Origin: CAYMSF01 sp964392985
GTDB lineage: Bacteria; Verrucomicrobiota; Lentisphaeria; Victivallales; Victivallaceae
DNA length: 19,065 bases
NCBI GenBank assembly: GCA_964392985.1
Contig: CAYMSF010000066.1
Coordinates: forward strand, 1 to 19,065
Reading direction: 5' to 3'
Shown: piece after piece, positions 1 to 7,028 of the stretch
Position numbering within the stretch: the stretch's first letter is position 1
Layout of the letters: the number at the start of each line of letters is the position of its first letter
Position numbers and translations under genes: made by a program
The notes under the pieces: generated by a model
What the model was told of the DNA's origin: nothing
Database searches by the model: none
What the model saw: the letters and a program-made list of their open reading frames with translations, nothing else

Positions 1-31
1 AAATCAATATAAGTCGTTTAATATTAACAAG

Positions 32-59
32 TTAACTAATTTCGCAGAACACATATAGT
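32..59 (+). promoter_or_regulatory. Possible promoter of the prepilin gene
   Basis: TTAACT at 32-37 and TATAGT at 54-59 are separated by 16 bases, a plausible housekeeping -35/-10 pair about 25 bases before the gene's ribosome-binding site. The surrounding DNA is AT-rich, so chance similarity is possible. Confidence 0.35.
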
Positions 60-68
60 TCCCAAAAC

Positions 69-78
69 AAAGGAGGTG
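69..78 (+). promoter_or_regulatory. Strong ribosome-binding site that points to an ATT start
   Basis: AAAGGAGGTG is nearly fully complementary to the 16S rRNA 3' end. Its spacing to ATT at 84 (5-7 bases) is ideal, while GTG at 108 is about 30 bases away. It therefore decides the start of the prepilin gene. Confidence 0.7.
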
Positions 79-83
79 TTAAA

Positions 84-863
84 ATTAAAACATCAAAGAA
101 CCGTTCAGTGCAGAGAGGAAGGAATTTTACACTAATCGAACTCCTGGTCGTGATTGCTATCATTGCTATTCTAGCCGGGATGTTGCTCCCGGCATTGAGC
201 AAGGCGAGGGAAACAGCCAGATCCAGCTCTTGCGTTAATAACCTGAAGCAATTAGGTAGCGCTCTTGCGCTTTATACCATGGAAAATGATGATTATGTTC
301 CCAATGCAAGGCTCTCTCCTTTGGACGGTAGTCATCCCGCCGGGGCGTGGATGGCTCAATTTTATCCTTATTTAAATAATACCAAAATATATTCCTGTAA
401 TTCAAACGCTCGACTCGTACCAGTCAGCTTTTGGACGAAAAAGGGTAAACTTTATTCGCTAACCGGAACTAATTGTCCGGCTTATGGCTTCAATTCAGAT
501 TATGCCAATTTGTGGCCGTATACAAATGATGCTACTTTTGGTGCACGAAAAATTAACAAAACTAAATATGTATCTGAAACCATGATACTTCTGGAGAGTG
601 GACCAATGCCTGGCGGTTCCGGCGTTGTTGAAACCGAAGTTGATTCAAACTATACTGATCAACGGCATGGTTTTGACTTCCGACACAGCAAGACAATGAA
701 TGTTCTATATCTTGCCGGAAACGTTGGCAATAAAAAGCTTAATACCATTTTAGGCAGAAATGTAGGCGGCTACGGTATTATATTGACTACGGGGCAAAAA
801 GCGCTGGAATCGAAGTTTTGGCACCGGTGGGAAACGGCGGCCTCCGCTACAAGTTTATATTAA
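84..863 (+). CDS. Prepilin-like pseudopilin (type II secretion G-type, H-X9-DG family)
   Basis: This encodes a type IV pilin-like/pseudopilin protein of 259 residues. The N-terminus carries the prepilin motif NFTLIELLVVIAIIAIL followed by AGMLLPALSKAR, a hydrophobic helix that anchors in the inner membrane after processing by prepilin peptidase. The C-terminal part has RHSKTMNVLYLAGNV, which matches the RHS...N(V/I)L(F/Y).DG.V motif of the family with the usual DG replaced by AG. The start is unusual: a near-perfect Shine-Dalgarno AAAGGAGGTG (69-78) sits 7 bases before an in-frame ATT at 84, giving MKTSKNRSVQRGRNFTLIE. The first conventional start is GTG at 108, too far from that ribosome-binding site, with a poorer one (none clear) of its own. 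The residue before the cleavage site is Asn rather than Gly. Such genes are numerous in Lentisphaerota; the specific role is unknown. Confidence 0.85.
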   Translation: MKTSKNRSVQRGRNFTLIELLVVIAIIAILAGMLLPALSKARETARSSSCVNNLKQLGSALALYTMENDDYVPNARLSPLDGSHPAGAWMAQFYPYLNNTKIYSCNSNARLVPVSFWTKKGKLYSLTGTNCPAYGFNSDYANLWPYTNDATFGARKINKTKYVSETMILLESGPMPGGSGVVETEVDSNYTDQRHGFDFRHSKTMNVLYLAGNVGNKKLNTILGRNVGGYGIILTTGQKALESKFWHRWETAASATSLY

Positions 864-1247
864 TATATGTATTTCTCACTCAAAAAAATTGTATGTGGAT
901 AAAATAAAGAATTTTCTACTGTACATTTTATCACCGGGTCATATTCCTGTTGTATTACGGACGGACTACCACGCCATCAGTGCGGGACGGAGATTCAAAA
1001 CGAAAATTAATAAATAAAAACAAATGTCCCCGTAAGTGTCGGTGAATTTACCCGATGAAGATTAAAATTGAAAATCAAATATTGTTTACATTTTTCGATT
1101 TTTATCATTCTCTCAAGAATAGGCGGTTGTTACAAATGCAGGCGTTACTAAGCAAAGTGACGATTTGATGAACGCTAATGACGACTACGGCAGTAAATAT
1201 TATTGCCAGATAAAAGTGTAACGTAGAGATAAATTTTAACCATTCCG

Positions 1248-1253
1248 TATAAT
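1248..1253 (+). promoter_or_regulatory. Candidate -10 box for the pectate-lyase-like gene
   Basis: A perfect TATAAT lies 43 bases before the ATG, but no good -35 is seen 16-18 bases upstream. If used, transcription would begin near 1260, immediately before the operator-like site at 1264-1279. Confidence 0.35.
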
Positions 1254-1263
1254 CCACTAAATT

Positions 1264-1279
1264 GTATTTGGTGACAAAA
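1264..1279 (-). promoter_or_regulatory. Candidate LacI-family operator (imperfect palindrome)
   Basis: On the minus strand this reads TTTTGTCACCAAATAC. It matches 13 of 16 positions with TTTGGTTACCAAATAA in front of the M24 operon (4884-4899). The site would lie at about +4 to +19 of a transcript from the TATAAT at 1248, a classical repression position. Assignment to the LacI protein encoded at 3809 is inference. Confidence 0.4.
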
Positions 1280-1295
1280 GGAAAAAAGGTATATT

Positions 1296-3596
1296 ATGAA
1301 TGTAAAGCAATGTTTTCTGTTCGTATCAATGGCAATGTTTTTGGTAGTTGCTACCATCACTGCAAACGCTTCCGACTGGAAACCGTACAGCGTCAAAGAT
1401 TATGGCGCGATTGGTGACGGCAAAACCGACGATACTGATGCAATTCAACGTTGCATCACAGAGGTAGAACAGAAAAACTATCAGTATCGCAAGGCGTTAA
1501 CTGCCTATCCGGAAGTTGTTTTTCCTGCCGGTAACTATCTTATTTCCCGTACGATTGTGATTGCCGCGAATAAAACCGGAATGAATCTGTCAATCCGGGG
1601 CGAGGGCAGCGTTACCATTGCTCAAAAAGATTCCGGTAAAGACATATTTTATATGCATTACGGTTTTCATCAGTCAATTGAAAATATTACATTTACCGGC
1701 GGAAGAATCCAAGTTAAATTTTTTTCCAGAAACATGAATTGTGCTCAACTGCTGGTGAGAAACTGCCGGTTTATTGATGCCTCAAGCTATGCGATTGATG
1801 ATTCATTGAAGGGAAGTCATCACTCCAAAATAATTGATCCATACGTGATTGAATGGAAAAACTCGCTGCCATACGCGACCGAAGTCAATGTTGACGCACT
1901 GCCGGACATTTTTTTCACTTCAACCATTTTGCATATTGATGGCTGTGAATTTATTAATTGCTATAAAGTTGCGCGTGCCTTTGCGGACTGGGGGATTATC
2001 AGTAATTGCAAAATCACCACCAACCCCGAAATGAAGGGAGCGGCGATATATTCACGCGGCGTATTGAAAATCAAAGATACCAGTTGTTTTGCCAAAGTCA
2101 ATAAAAGCAATAATCAACGCTTGGTCGATAATATTAATGCCGGAGTGATATTGCAAAATGTAACTATTGACACCGACGGCGCGGGTATCTGTCCGATTTA
2201 TAACCGCGCTATTTATGACAATGGCGGACTCTATAATATTTATACGGTCATTGATGGTTGCAATATTAAAGCTGCCGGCTCGAACGAAAACAGTTTTGTC
2301 TATTGTGAAGAGGTTCCGAATCTGATCAGTATTACTAATTCAAAAGAAACTTCCGGACAAAACATTCCAGCCGTCAGTTTTCGTCAGGAGGTTACCAAAA
2401 AATATCTTCAAAGTGTTTCGTATCCGGAACTGGTCAAACGTCTGCCTGAATTAGCTCAGATTTACGGATACATGGTGACCATGCCGCGCATTTACACCAT
2501 TGATGAAACTAAATACAAACATAACTATGCCATAGCGCTTTATGGCAATAAGAATCTTAATTGCAGTTTGCCGGCAGTGCTGGAACCGTTTGTTGAGAAA
2601 CCGTTATCAGAAAAAGTTATGGCCGGATTTAATCCTGCTTTTAATCGCGTCAACAGTTCCAATATGAAAAAAGCTAAAAGTATTAACGTTTACAATTTCG
2701 GTGCCAAAGGCGATGGACGTGCCGACGATACTGCCTCAATTCAACAGGCGGTTGACACCGCTGCTGAAACTGACGCAGAACTGGTTCTGCCGGGCGGATT
2801 GTATAATATTTCAAAGACGATTATTCTCAAGGAAAATATAGCAATTCGCGGTCTGGGTAATGCTTGTTTCAAAAGTGTCTCCGGCGTGGAAACACTTTTC
2901 TCAGGTAAAAATGTCCGGAAAGTTTATTTTGCCAATGCCGGGTTTTATAAAGTTAAAAATGCGGTGGAACTCACAACGGTGTCTGATGAGCAAGCACAGA
3001 TACTTTTTGAACATTGTGAATTTTCAGATATTGGCGGGGTTGCGGTCAGTTGCCTGTCCGGACAAGGCGTTGCTGGAGAAAAAAATCTTACTGATTTGCG
3101 CATAACAGATAGTGTTTACGGCATACCCGGTCAGGCGATGGTTACGAATGCAAATAATGCCGTTTTTGATTATAACTGGCTGTCGCTTTACGACGAATCA
3201 AAACACGGGACGCTTGTTAACCGGGGAACGATGCAGGTAATTGACAATATTGGCGTACCCAGCGTTACTTCCAAAACTGTATGGATCGAAAATTATCAAA
3301 CTCTGATTGTTGATAATATGCGGTTCGGCGGCGAAGGACCGTTCAAGAAAGACCTCATTGAGAACAACAGTTCAAATGGTAAAATATATCTGAGATATTC
3401 ATGGTTATGCTGTGATGACGGATCCATTCTCCTGTGCAATAAAGTTCCGGAAACCGCCGCTCTTTTTGCCAATTTCGGAACTCCGGCGGTGGGCAAGAAT
3501 TTCCAGACCATGGTGACCATGGAGCAGGAGGCAAAGGGCAAGTCCACTGACTTTTTACTTGAAAGCTGCAATATCCCTCCGACCAATTTTAAATAA
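1296..3596 (+). CDS. Secreted tandem pectate-lyase-3 (right-handed beta-helix) protein
   Basis: The 766-residue product starts with a signal peptide (hydrophobic stretch at about 7-22, likely cleavage after TANA). It then has two Pectate_lyase_3 openings: YGAIGDGKTDDTDAIQ at about 36-51, and FGAKGDGRADDTASIQ at about 468-483. Each is followed by a (L/F)P.G.Y.(I/L)S.T(I) segment and by beta-helix-like runs rich in Asn, Gly and Ile. Proteins with this N-terminal motif are polysaccharide lyases or hydrolases (rhamnogalacturonan, polygalacturonan and related) or beta-helix carbohydrate-binding proteins; the substrate cannot be read from sequence. The start is ATG with an AAGGAAAAAAGG ribosome-binding region. 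It is followed by an intrinsic terminator (3723-3762) and precedes a divergent-function LacI gene on the same strand, so it is probably its own transcript. Two units in one chain are longer than the usual single-domain members. Confidence 0.85.
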   Translation: MNVKQCFLFVSMAMFLVVATITANASDWKPYSVKDYGAIGDGKTDDTDAIQRCITEVEQKNYQYRKALTAYPEVVFPAGNYLISRTIVIAANKTGMNLSIRGEGSVTIAQKDSGKDIFYMHYGFHQSIENITFTGGRIQVKFFSRNMNCAQLLVRNCRFIDASSYAIDDSLKGSHHSKIIDPYVIEWKNSLPYATEVNVDALPDIFFTSTILHIDGCEFINCYKVARAFADWGIISNCKITTNPEMKGAAIYSRGVLKIKDTSCFAKVNKSNNQRLVDNINAGVILQNVTIDTDGAGICPIYNRAIYDNGGLYNIYTVIDGCNIKAAGSNENSFVYCEEVPNLISITNSKETSGQNIPAVSFRQEVTKKYLQSVSYPELVKRLPELAQIYGYMVTMPRIYTIDETKYKHNYAIALYGNKNLNCSLPAVLEPFVEKPLSEKVMAGFNPAFNRVNSSNMKKAKSINVYNFGAKGDGRADDTASIQQAVDTAAETDAELVLPGGLYNISKTIILKENIAIRGLGNACFKSVSGVETLFSGKNVRKVYFANAGFYKVKNAVELTTVSDEQAQILFEHCEFSDIGGVAVSCLSGQGVAGEKNLTDLRITDSVYGIPGQAMVTNANNAVFDYNWLSLYDESKHGTLVNRGTMQVIDNIGVPSVTSKTVWIENYQTLIVDNMRFGGEGPFKKDLIENNSSNGKIYLRYSWLCCDDGSILLCNKVPETAALFANFGTPAVGKNFQTMVTMEQEAKGKSTDFLLESCNIPPTNFK

Positions 3597-3640
3597 TTTC
3601 GTATTAATCTGTGTAGAGAAAATTATAAAATTGATGTTTC

Positions 3641-3657
3641 AGGTAATGCTATTACCT
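3641..3657. repeat. Short perfect inverted repeat after the pectate-lyase-like gene
   Basis: AGGTAAT-GCT-ATTACCT has 7-bp arms and a 3-base loop, 44 bases after the stop codon. No T-run follows, so it may protect the mRNA 3' end or bind a protein rather than terminate. Confidence 0.45.
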
Positions 3658-3722
3658 TCACTCTACCGATGAATGCTTGAACAACCAGATGGTTCCGTAA
3701 AGTCTTAACAATATAAAATTGT

Positions 3723-3762
3723 GCAAATAATTTGATATAATAATAAATTATTTGCTTTTTTT
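3723..3762 (+). terminator. Intrinsic terminator of the pectate-lyase-like gene
   Basis: GCAAATAATTT (3723-3733) and AAATTATTTGC (3745-3755) form a perfect 11-bp stem around an 11-base loop, followed at once by seven T residues (3756-3762). The stem is unusually AT-rich and therefore weak. Its loop contains an extended -10 motif (TGATATAAT, 3733-3741), so the element may double as a promoter for the LacI gene. Confidence 0.65.
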
Positions 3763-3773
3763 GTCTTGTTATG

Positions 3774-3801
3774 TTGACTTTAACATTAATATTGTTATAA
3801 T
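3774..3801 (+). promoter_or_regulatory. Consensus promoter of the LacI gene, predicted leaderless
   Basis: TTGACT (3774-3779) and TATAAT (3796-3801) are 16 bases apart, the best housekeeping promoter in the window. A start of transcription 6-8 bases after the -10 would fall at 3807-3809, i.e. on or next to the ATG at 3809. No ribosome-binding site precedes the ATG, consistent with a leaderless mRNA. Confidence 0.7.
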
Positions 3802-3810
3802 ATACAATAT
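3789..3810. promoter_or_regulatory. Inverted repeat over the LacI -10 box and start codon
   Basis: ATATTGT (3789-3795) and ACAATAT (3804-3810) are perfect 7-bp inverted arms separated by 8 bases. The site covers the -10 box and the start of the coding sequence, so a protein bound here would block its own promoter. It does not resemble the TTTGGT-type site and could belong to a different regulator. Confidence 0.4.
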
Positions 3811-4837
3811 GAAAACCAATAGTGAAAAATCAATAGCTGAAGTGGCACGTAAATGCCAGGTGAGCGCAATGACTGTCAGTCGGGCGTTGCGCGGCAATCC
3901 GCTGGTAAAAGAAGCGACCAGACAGCAAATTATTGCGGTTGCCGAACAGCTCGGCTATATCCGTTCTCCACGTATGGGGCGCCCTGCCACCGCCGGAAAT
4001 GAACCGGTATTGAAAGTTCAACTGATTGCCGGAACGATTGGCCGGAGTATGGCGGTATTTCATTCGCGACTGCTGACATCAATAGAACAGCAATTGTCGC
4101 AGAATAATTATGAATGCGTGGTGCGGACTTGTAATGGTAACTATCAACAATTCCTGCAACTGCTGGAAAATATTCGCAATTCAGATGCCGCCGGGACTAT
4201 GATTGTCGGCTGTTTTATTGCTGAACAGCTTAAAGCGCTGCTTGAAGCATGTCCCGGGGCGGTATTACTGGATAATCCCGGTGAACCGTCCATCGAAATT
4301 CCTTACAGTTCATTTGCGTTCGATAACAGTGAAGCGGCCAGGATTGCAGTACGGCATCTGCTGGATTGCAAGCGCAGCAGAATTTTACTGGTAAACGGTA
4401 CGCCGGAACATTTTTTTTCCCGTGAAATAGAGCAGGGATATTGTGAAACTCTTGCCTGCCGTAAAATAAAAGTCGATAAGAAATTGATTCTGCATACTGA
4501 TTTCACCGCCGATAACGCCTATGAGGTGATGGTTACCGCGCTTAATTCCGGTTTGCGTTTTGATGCGGTCTTCACCAATGACGAAATGGCATCGGGGGTT
4601 TACCGTGCATTGCTGGAAACCGGTTTGAAAATACCGCAGGATATCGCGGTTTGCGGTTGCGACGGACTGCCGATAGGCACGCATCTTTTTCCCAGACTGA
4701 CTACGGTTGTTCTTGATTATGAAGCGCTCGGCAAGATGGCGATAAAATATATGCTTGAAGCCGAAGGCCACAGTCGCATCCCCTGCCGTGTACGGTTACT
4801 GCCGTCATTGGCTATCCGGGAAAGCACTGTTTGCTGA
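3809..4837 (+). CDS. LacI-family transcriptional regulator
   Basis: The 342-residue protein has an N-terminal helix-turn-helix (SIAEVARKCQVSAMTVSRALRGN, about 9-31, followed by TRQQIIAVAEQLGY) and a C-terminal periplasmic-binding-like sugar-sensing domain, including the typical AVFTNDEMASGVYRALLETGLKIPQDIAVCGCDG segment near residues 250-285. The open frame extends upstream to 3752, but the consensus promoter lies inside that extension, so ATG 3809 is chosen. The hinge after LGY reads IRSPRMGRP instead of the common PN..AR.L pattern, so its operator may differ from classical LacI sites. It lies upstream of and in line with the four-gene operon starting at 4955. The likely role is repression of this operon, relieved by a sugar-like inducer; operator candidates are at 4884-4896 and 1264-1279. 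Confidence 0.9.
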   Translation: MKTNSEKSIAEVARKCQVSAMTVSRALRGNPLVKEATRQQIIAVAEQLGYIRSPRMGRPATAGNEPVLKVQLIAGTIGRSMAVFHSRLLTSIEQQLSQNNYECVVRTCNGNYQQFLQLLENIRNSDAAGTMIVGCFIAEQLKALLEACPGAVLLDNPGEPSIEIPYSSFAFDNSEAARIAVRHLLDCKRSRILLVNGTPEHFFSREIEQGYCETLACRKIKVDKKLILHTDFTADNAYEVMVTALNSGLRFDAVFTNDEMASGVYRALLETGLKIPQDIAVCGCDGLPIGTHLFPRLTTVVLDYEALGKMAIKYMLEAEGHSRIPCRVRLLPSLAIRESTVC

Positions 4838-4883
4838 ATGCCGGAAAGCATCGCTGACTGATTTTGATAAATTAATAAATGTT

Positions 4884-4896
4884 TTTGGTTACCAAA
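4884..4896. promoter_or_regulatory. Candidate operator in front of the M24 operon
   Basis: TTTGGT-T-ACCAAA is a perfect 13-bp palindrome, 59 bases before the first ATG of the operon and about 50 bases after the LacI stop. It resembles LacI-family operators in its half-sites but has an odd centre (T) rather than CG. A related site precedes the pectate-lyase-like gene. No clear -35/-10 pair could be fixed around it. Confidence 0.45.
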
Positions 4897-4954
4897 TAAT
4901 AACAGGGAAAACGATCATATTTTGTCGGTTTTTCCGCAATACAGGAGGTTTTGT

Positions 4955-6124
4955 ATGGGATATTTAATTCAACAGGAATCCGAAAAGCGTCTGGACAATG
5001 TCCGTAAATTACTCGAAGCTAAAAAACTCGATCTGGCACTCGTCTATTATGATGAATTCAACATCGGCAACGGCTGGTACTTAACCGGCTGGTGTCCGCA
5101 GTTTGAAAGCGGTGCGGTACTGATTCCGCGCAAGGGCGCACCAATGCTGCTTGGCGGTCCTGAAAGTGAACCTTTCGCCCAGATGGACAGCGCGATTACC
5201 GCCACCCGCAATTTTCCGGTGTTCATGGTACCGGATGAAGAATATCCGAATGCCACAATCATTGATTTCCCGGCGTTGTTCACCGAACTGAAAAAGACCC
5301 TCGGCAAAGTTAAGCGTGTCGGTCTGGTCGGTGCCGGCAGAATGCCTGCCGCATGTTATAAAGGCATCGTCGATGGTTTCGGCGGTGTTGAATTGGTGGA
5401 CGTTACTGATGAATATGTCAAGCTGAGATATAACAAATCCAAATGGGAAATCGAACAGATTCGCGCTGCATTTAAGCTTGCCGACTTCTGTTATGATGCG
5501 ATGAAAGCCAAAATTACTGATGGCGTGTCGGAAATCGAAGTTGCCGCAGCCGGAGAATTTGCCGCCAGAAGTCGTGGCGCCAGTGGATTCGGTTTCAGCG
5601 CGATTGTCGGCAGTGGCGCCCGTGCCAATGCGGTTGTTCCTACCGCCAGCTCCAAGAAAGTTCAGAACGGCGAGATGGTCATGATCGGCCTGGCGCCCAA
5701 AGTCAACGGTTACGCCGGAGTTATGGGTGATGCGTTACCGGTCAGCGGCAAATATACTGTACGGCAGAAGGAATGCATCAAATATCTGCGTGAAGCGTTC
5801 TGCCTGACGAAAGAACAGCTCGTTGTCGGTAAGACCGGCCGCGAAATTGACGCCCCTGCCAGAGCCTATTTCAAAAAACATAAATTGAGCAAATATCTGG
5901 TCTGCCCGTTTGTGCATACTATCGGATTGCATGAAGCCGAATCTCCGTTCTTCGGTCCCGGCAGCAGTGATGTGCTGGTGCCCGGCATGACCGTCTGCGT
6001 TGACGTCAGCTTCTTCGGCCATCCGGAATTTCACGGAGTCCGCATTGAAACCGGCTATGAGATTACCAAAAAAGGTGCAGTGCCGTTCAGCGCGAAAATG
6101 GACAAAATCCATACGACAGTTTAA
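4955..6124 (+). CDS. Creatinase-like M24 'pita-bread' protein lacking metal-binding aspartates
   Basis: The 389-residue product has the two-domain layout of creatinase/prolidase: an N-terminal creatinase domain (EKRLDNVRKLLEAKKLDLALVYYDEFNIGNGWYLTGW, from about residue 9) and a C-terminal M24 domain. In metallo-M24 enzymes five residues bind two metals (D, D, H, E, E). Here the first two positions are Gly245 (MIGLAP) and Val256 (YAGVMGDAL), and the first Glu is Asp350 (VCVDVS). His321 (FVHTIGLHE) and Glu365 (GVRIETG) remain. Loss of the metal site is known in creatinase, which hydrolyses a C-N bond without metal. The protein is thus more likely a creatinase-like amidinohydrolase or a ligand-binding relative than an aminopeptidase. 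The start at 4955 is fixed by AGGAGG at 4943-4948, six bases upstream. It is the first gene of the operon, 13 bases before the deacetylase gene. Confidence 0.85.
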   Translation: MGYLIQQESEKRLDNVRKLLEAKKLDLALVYYDEFNIGNGWYLTGWCPQFESGAVLIPRKGAPMLLGGPESEPFAQMDSAITATRNFPVFMVPDEEYPNATIIDFPALFTELKKTLGKVKRVGLVGAGRMPAACYKGIVDGFGGVELVDVTDEYVKLRYNKSKWEIEQIRAAFKLADFCYDAMKAKITDGVSEIEVAAAGEFAARSRGASGFGFSAIVGSGARANAVVPTASSKKVQNGEMVMIGLAPKVNGYAGVMGDALPVSGKYTVRQKECIKYLREAFCLTKEQLVVGKTGREIDAPARAYFKKHKLSKYLVCPFVHTIGLHEAESPFFGPGSSDVLVPGMTVCVDVSFFGHPEFHGVRIETGYEITKKGAVPFSAKMDKIHTTV

Positions 6125-6137
6125 GGAAGATTCAGTC

Positions 6138-7028
6138 ATGGAAACTGAATTTGATGTGGTTTTAGGAATCGATATGGAAACTGATATCGGTTCCTTTACC
6201 AGCGACTATGCGGGGGTGCAGTACGGCACGCCCCGCCTCCTTGACATTATGCGTTCGCAGGATGTCCGCTCTACCTGTTTCTGGACCGGGCATGCCGCAG
6301 AAAACAATCCTGAAATTGTGGCGGCAGTATGTGCCGCCGGACATGAAACCGGTTGTCACGGACTTGTACATGAAACTCTCGGCGATCCGATATTTCCGCT
6401 GCCCAACAACTGGCCGGTATTTCCGTTTGAAGTAGAGGGACGTCTTCGTGAAGCGACCCGGATTGTGGAGAAAGTTTCCGGAGTCAAACCGGTAAGTTTC
6501 CGCTGTCCGCGATTGTGGGGCAGTACTAAAGTGCTTAATGTGCTAGAATCGCTGGGGTACAAATCGGATGCGTCGCTGCCGCTGTACTATTACAGAAATC
6601 TCTATTATCCCTATCATCCTTCCGAAACGGCATGGACTGAACAGGGCAGTATGAAGATTGTGGAAATTCCGAACTTTTGCGACTTGTCGATGGTCAGCAA
6701 TGATCCGTATCAGCGCGATCGCGACCAGTGGCCGCTGTTCCGTACCGTATCCGCCGCCGCCGTGCTGGAGAAAGCGGACAGTTTTATTGATTATGTCGCC
6801 ACTCGAGGCAAACGTCCGGTAGTATGTTTTTATTTCCATCCCTGGGAATTTTATGAAATGCTGCAAGGCGCGATTGATTATGGCGAAGCAAGCGTTACCC
6901 CGCGGCCCTTTATTACGAAAAATTGCGGCGATGTCGCCTGCCGGGAATTCGAAGTTTTATTGCATGAATTAAAACAACGCGGCGGAGTTTTTAAAACCGC
7001 CGGGGAGGTTGCAGATGAATGGCAATGA
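6138..7028 (+). CDS. NodB-domain polysaccharide deacetylase (PgdA/PuuE-like, CE4)
   Basis: The 296-residue protein fits the cytoplasmic-type carbohydrate esterase family 4 fold; no signal peptide is seen. Motif 1 is GIDMETD with Asp12 as likely base; the usual metal Asp is replaced by Glu14 (or served by Asp16). Motif 2 is His74-X3-His78 (CHGLVHE), the metal histidines. Motif 3 has the conserved arginine in FRCPR (about 121-125), and a late motif FHPWEF carries His234. These resemble the Helicobacter PgdA and allantoinase PuuE branch, which act on N-acyl or ring amide groups of small molecules as well as on glycans. ATG 6138 follows AAGGAAG with 8 bases spacing; the open frame upstream of it overlaps the M24 gene and has no relation to the family. 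It overlaps the next gene by 14 bases, indicating translational coupling. Confidence 0.85.
   Translation: METEFDVVLGIDMETDIGSFTSDYAGVQYGTPRLLDIMRSQDVRSTCFWTGHAAENNPEIVAAVCAAGHETGCHGLVHETLGDPIFPLPNNWPVFPFEVEGRLREATRIVEKVSGVKPVSFRCPRLWGSTKVLNVLESLGYKSDASLPLYYYRNLYYPYHPSETAWTEQGSMKIVEIPNFCDLSMVSNDPYQRDRDQWPLFRTVSAAAVLEKADSFIDYVATRGKRPVVCFYFHPWEFYEMLQGAIDYGEASVTPRPFITKNCGDVACREFEVLLHELKQRGGVFKTAGEVADEWQ

Larger units (their letters stand above)
864..1295. other. Intergenic region before the pectate-lyase-like gene
   Basis: No convincing gene lies in these 432 bases; the short open frame on the minus strand overlaps the next gene's start and has no supporting features. A hairpin GGCAGTAA-ATA-TTATTGCC (one G-U pair) occurs at 1189-1207 without a following T-run. 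A -10-like TATAAT is at 1248-1253 and a palindromic operator-like site at 1264-1279. No terminator for the prepilin gene was found. Confidence 0.6.

Noticed and set aside
1175..1396. Minus-strand 73-codon frame before the pectate-lyase gene
   Set aside because: It overlaps the signal-peptide region of a clear gene and shows no recognisable features.
3752..3808. Upstream start for the LacI protein (TTG at 3752)
   Set aside because: It would place the consensus promoter inside the coding sequence and add residues unlike the family.
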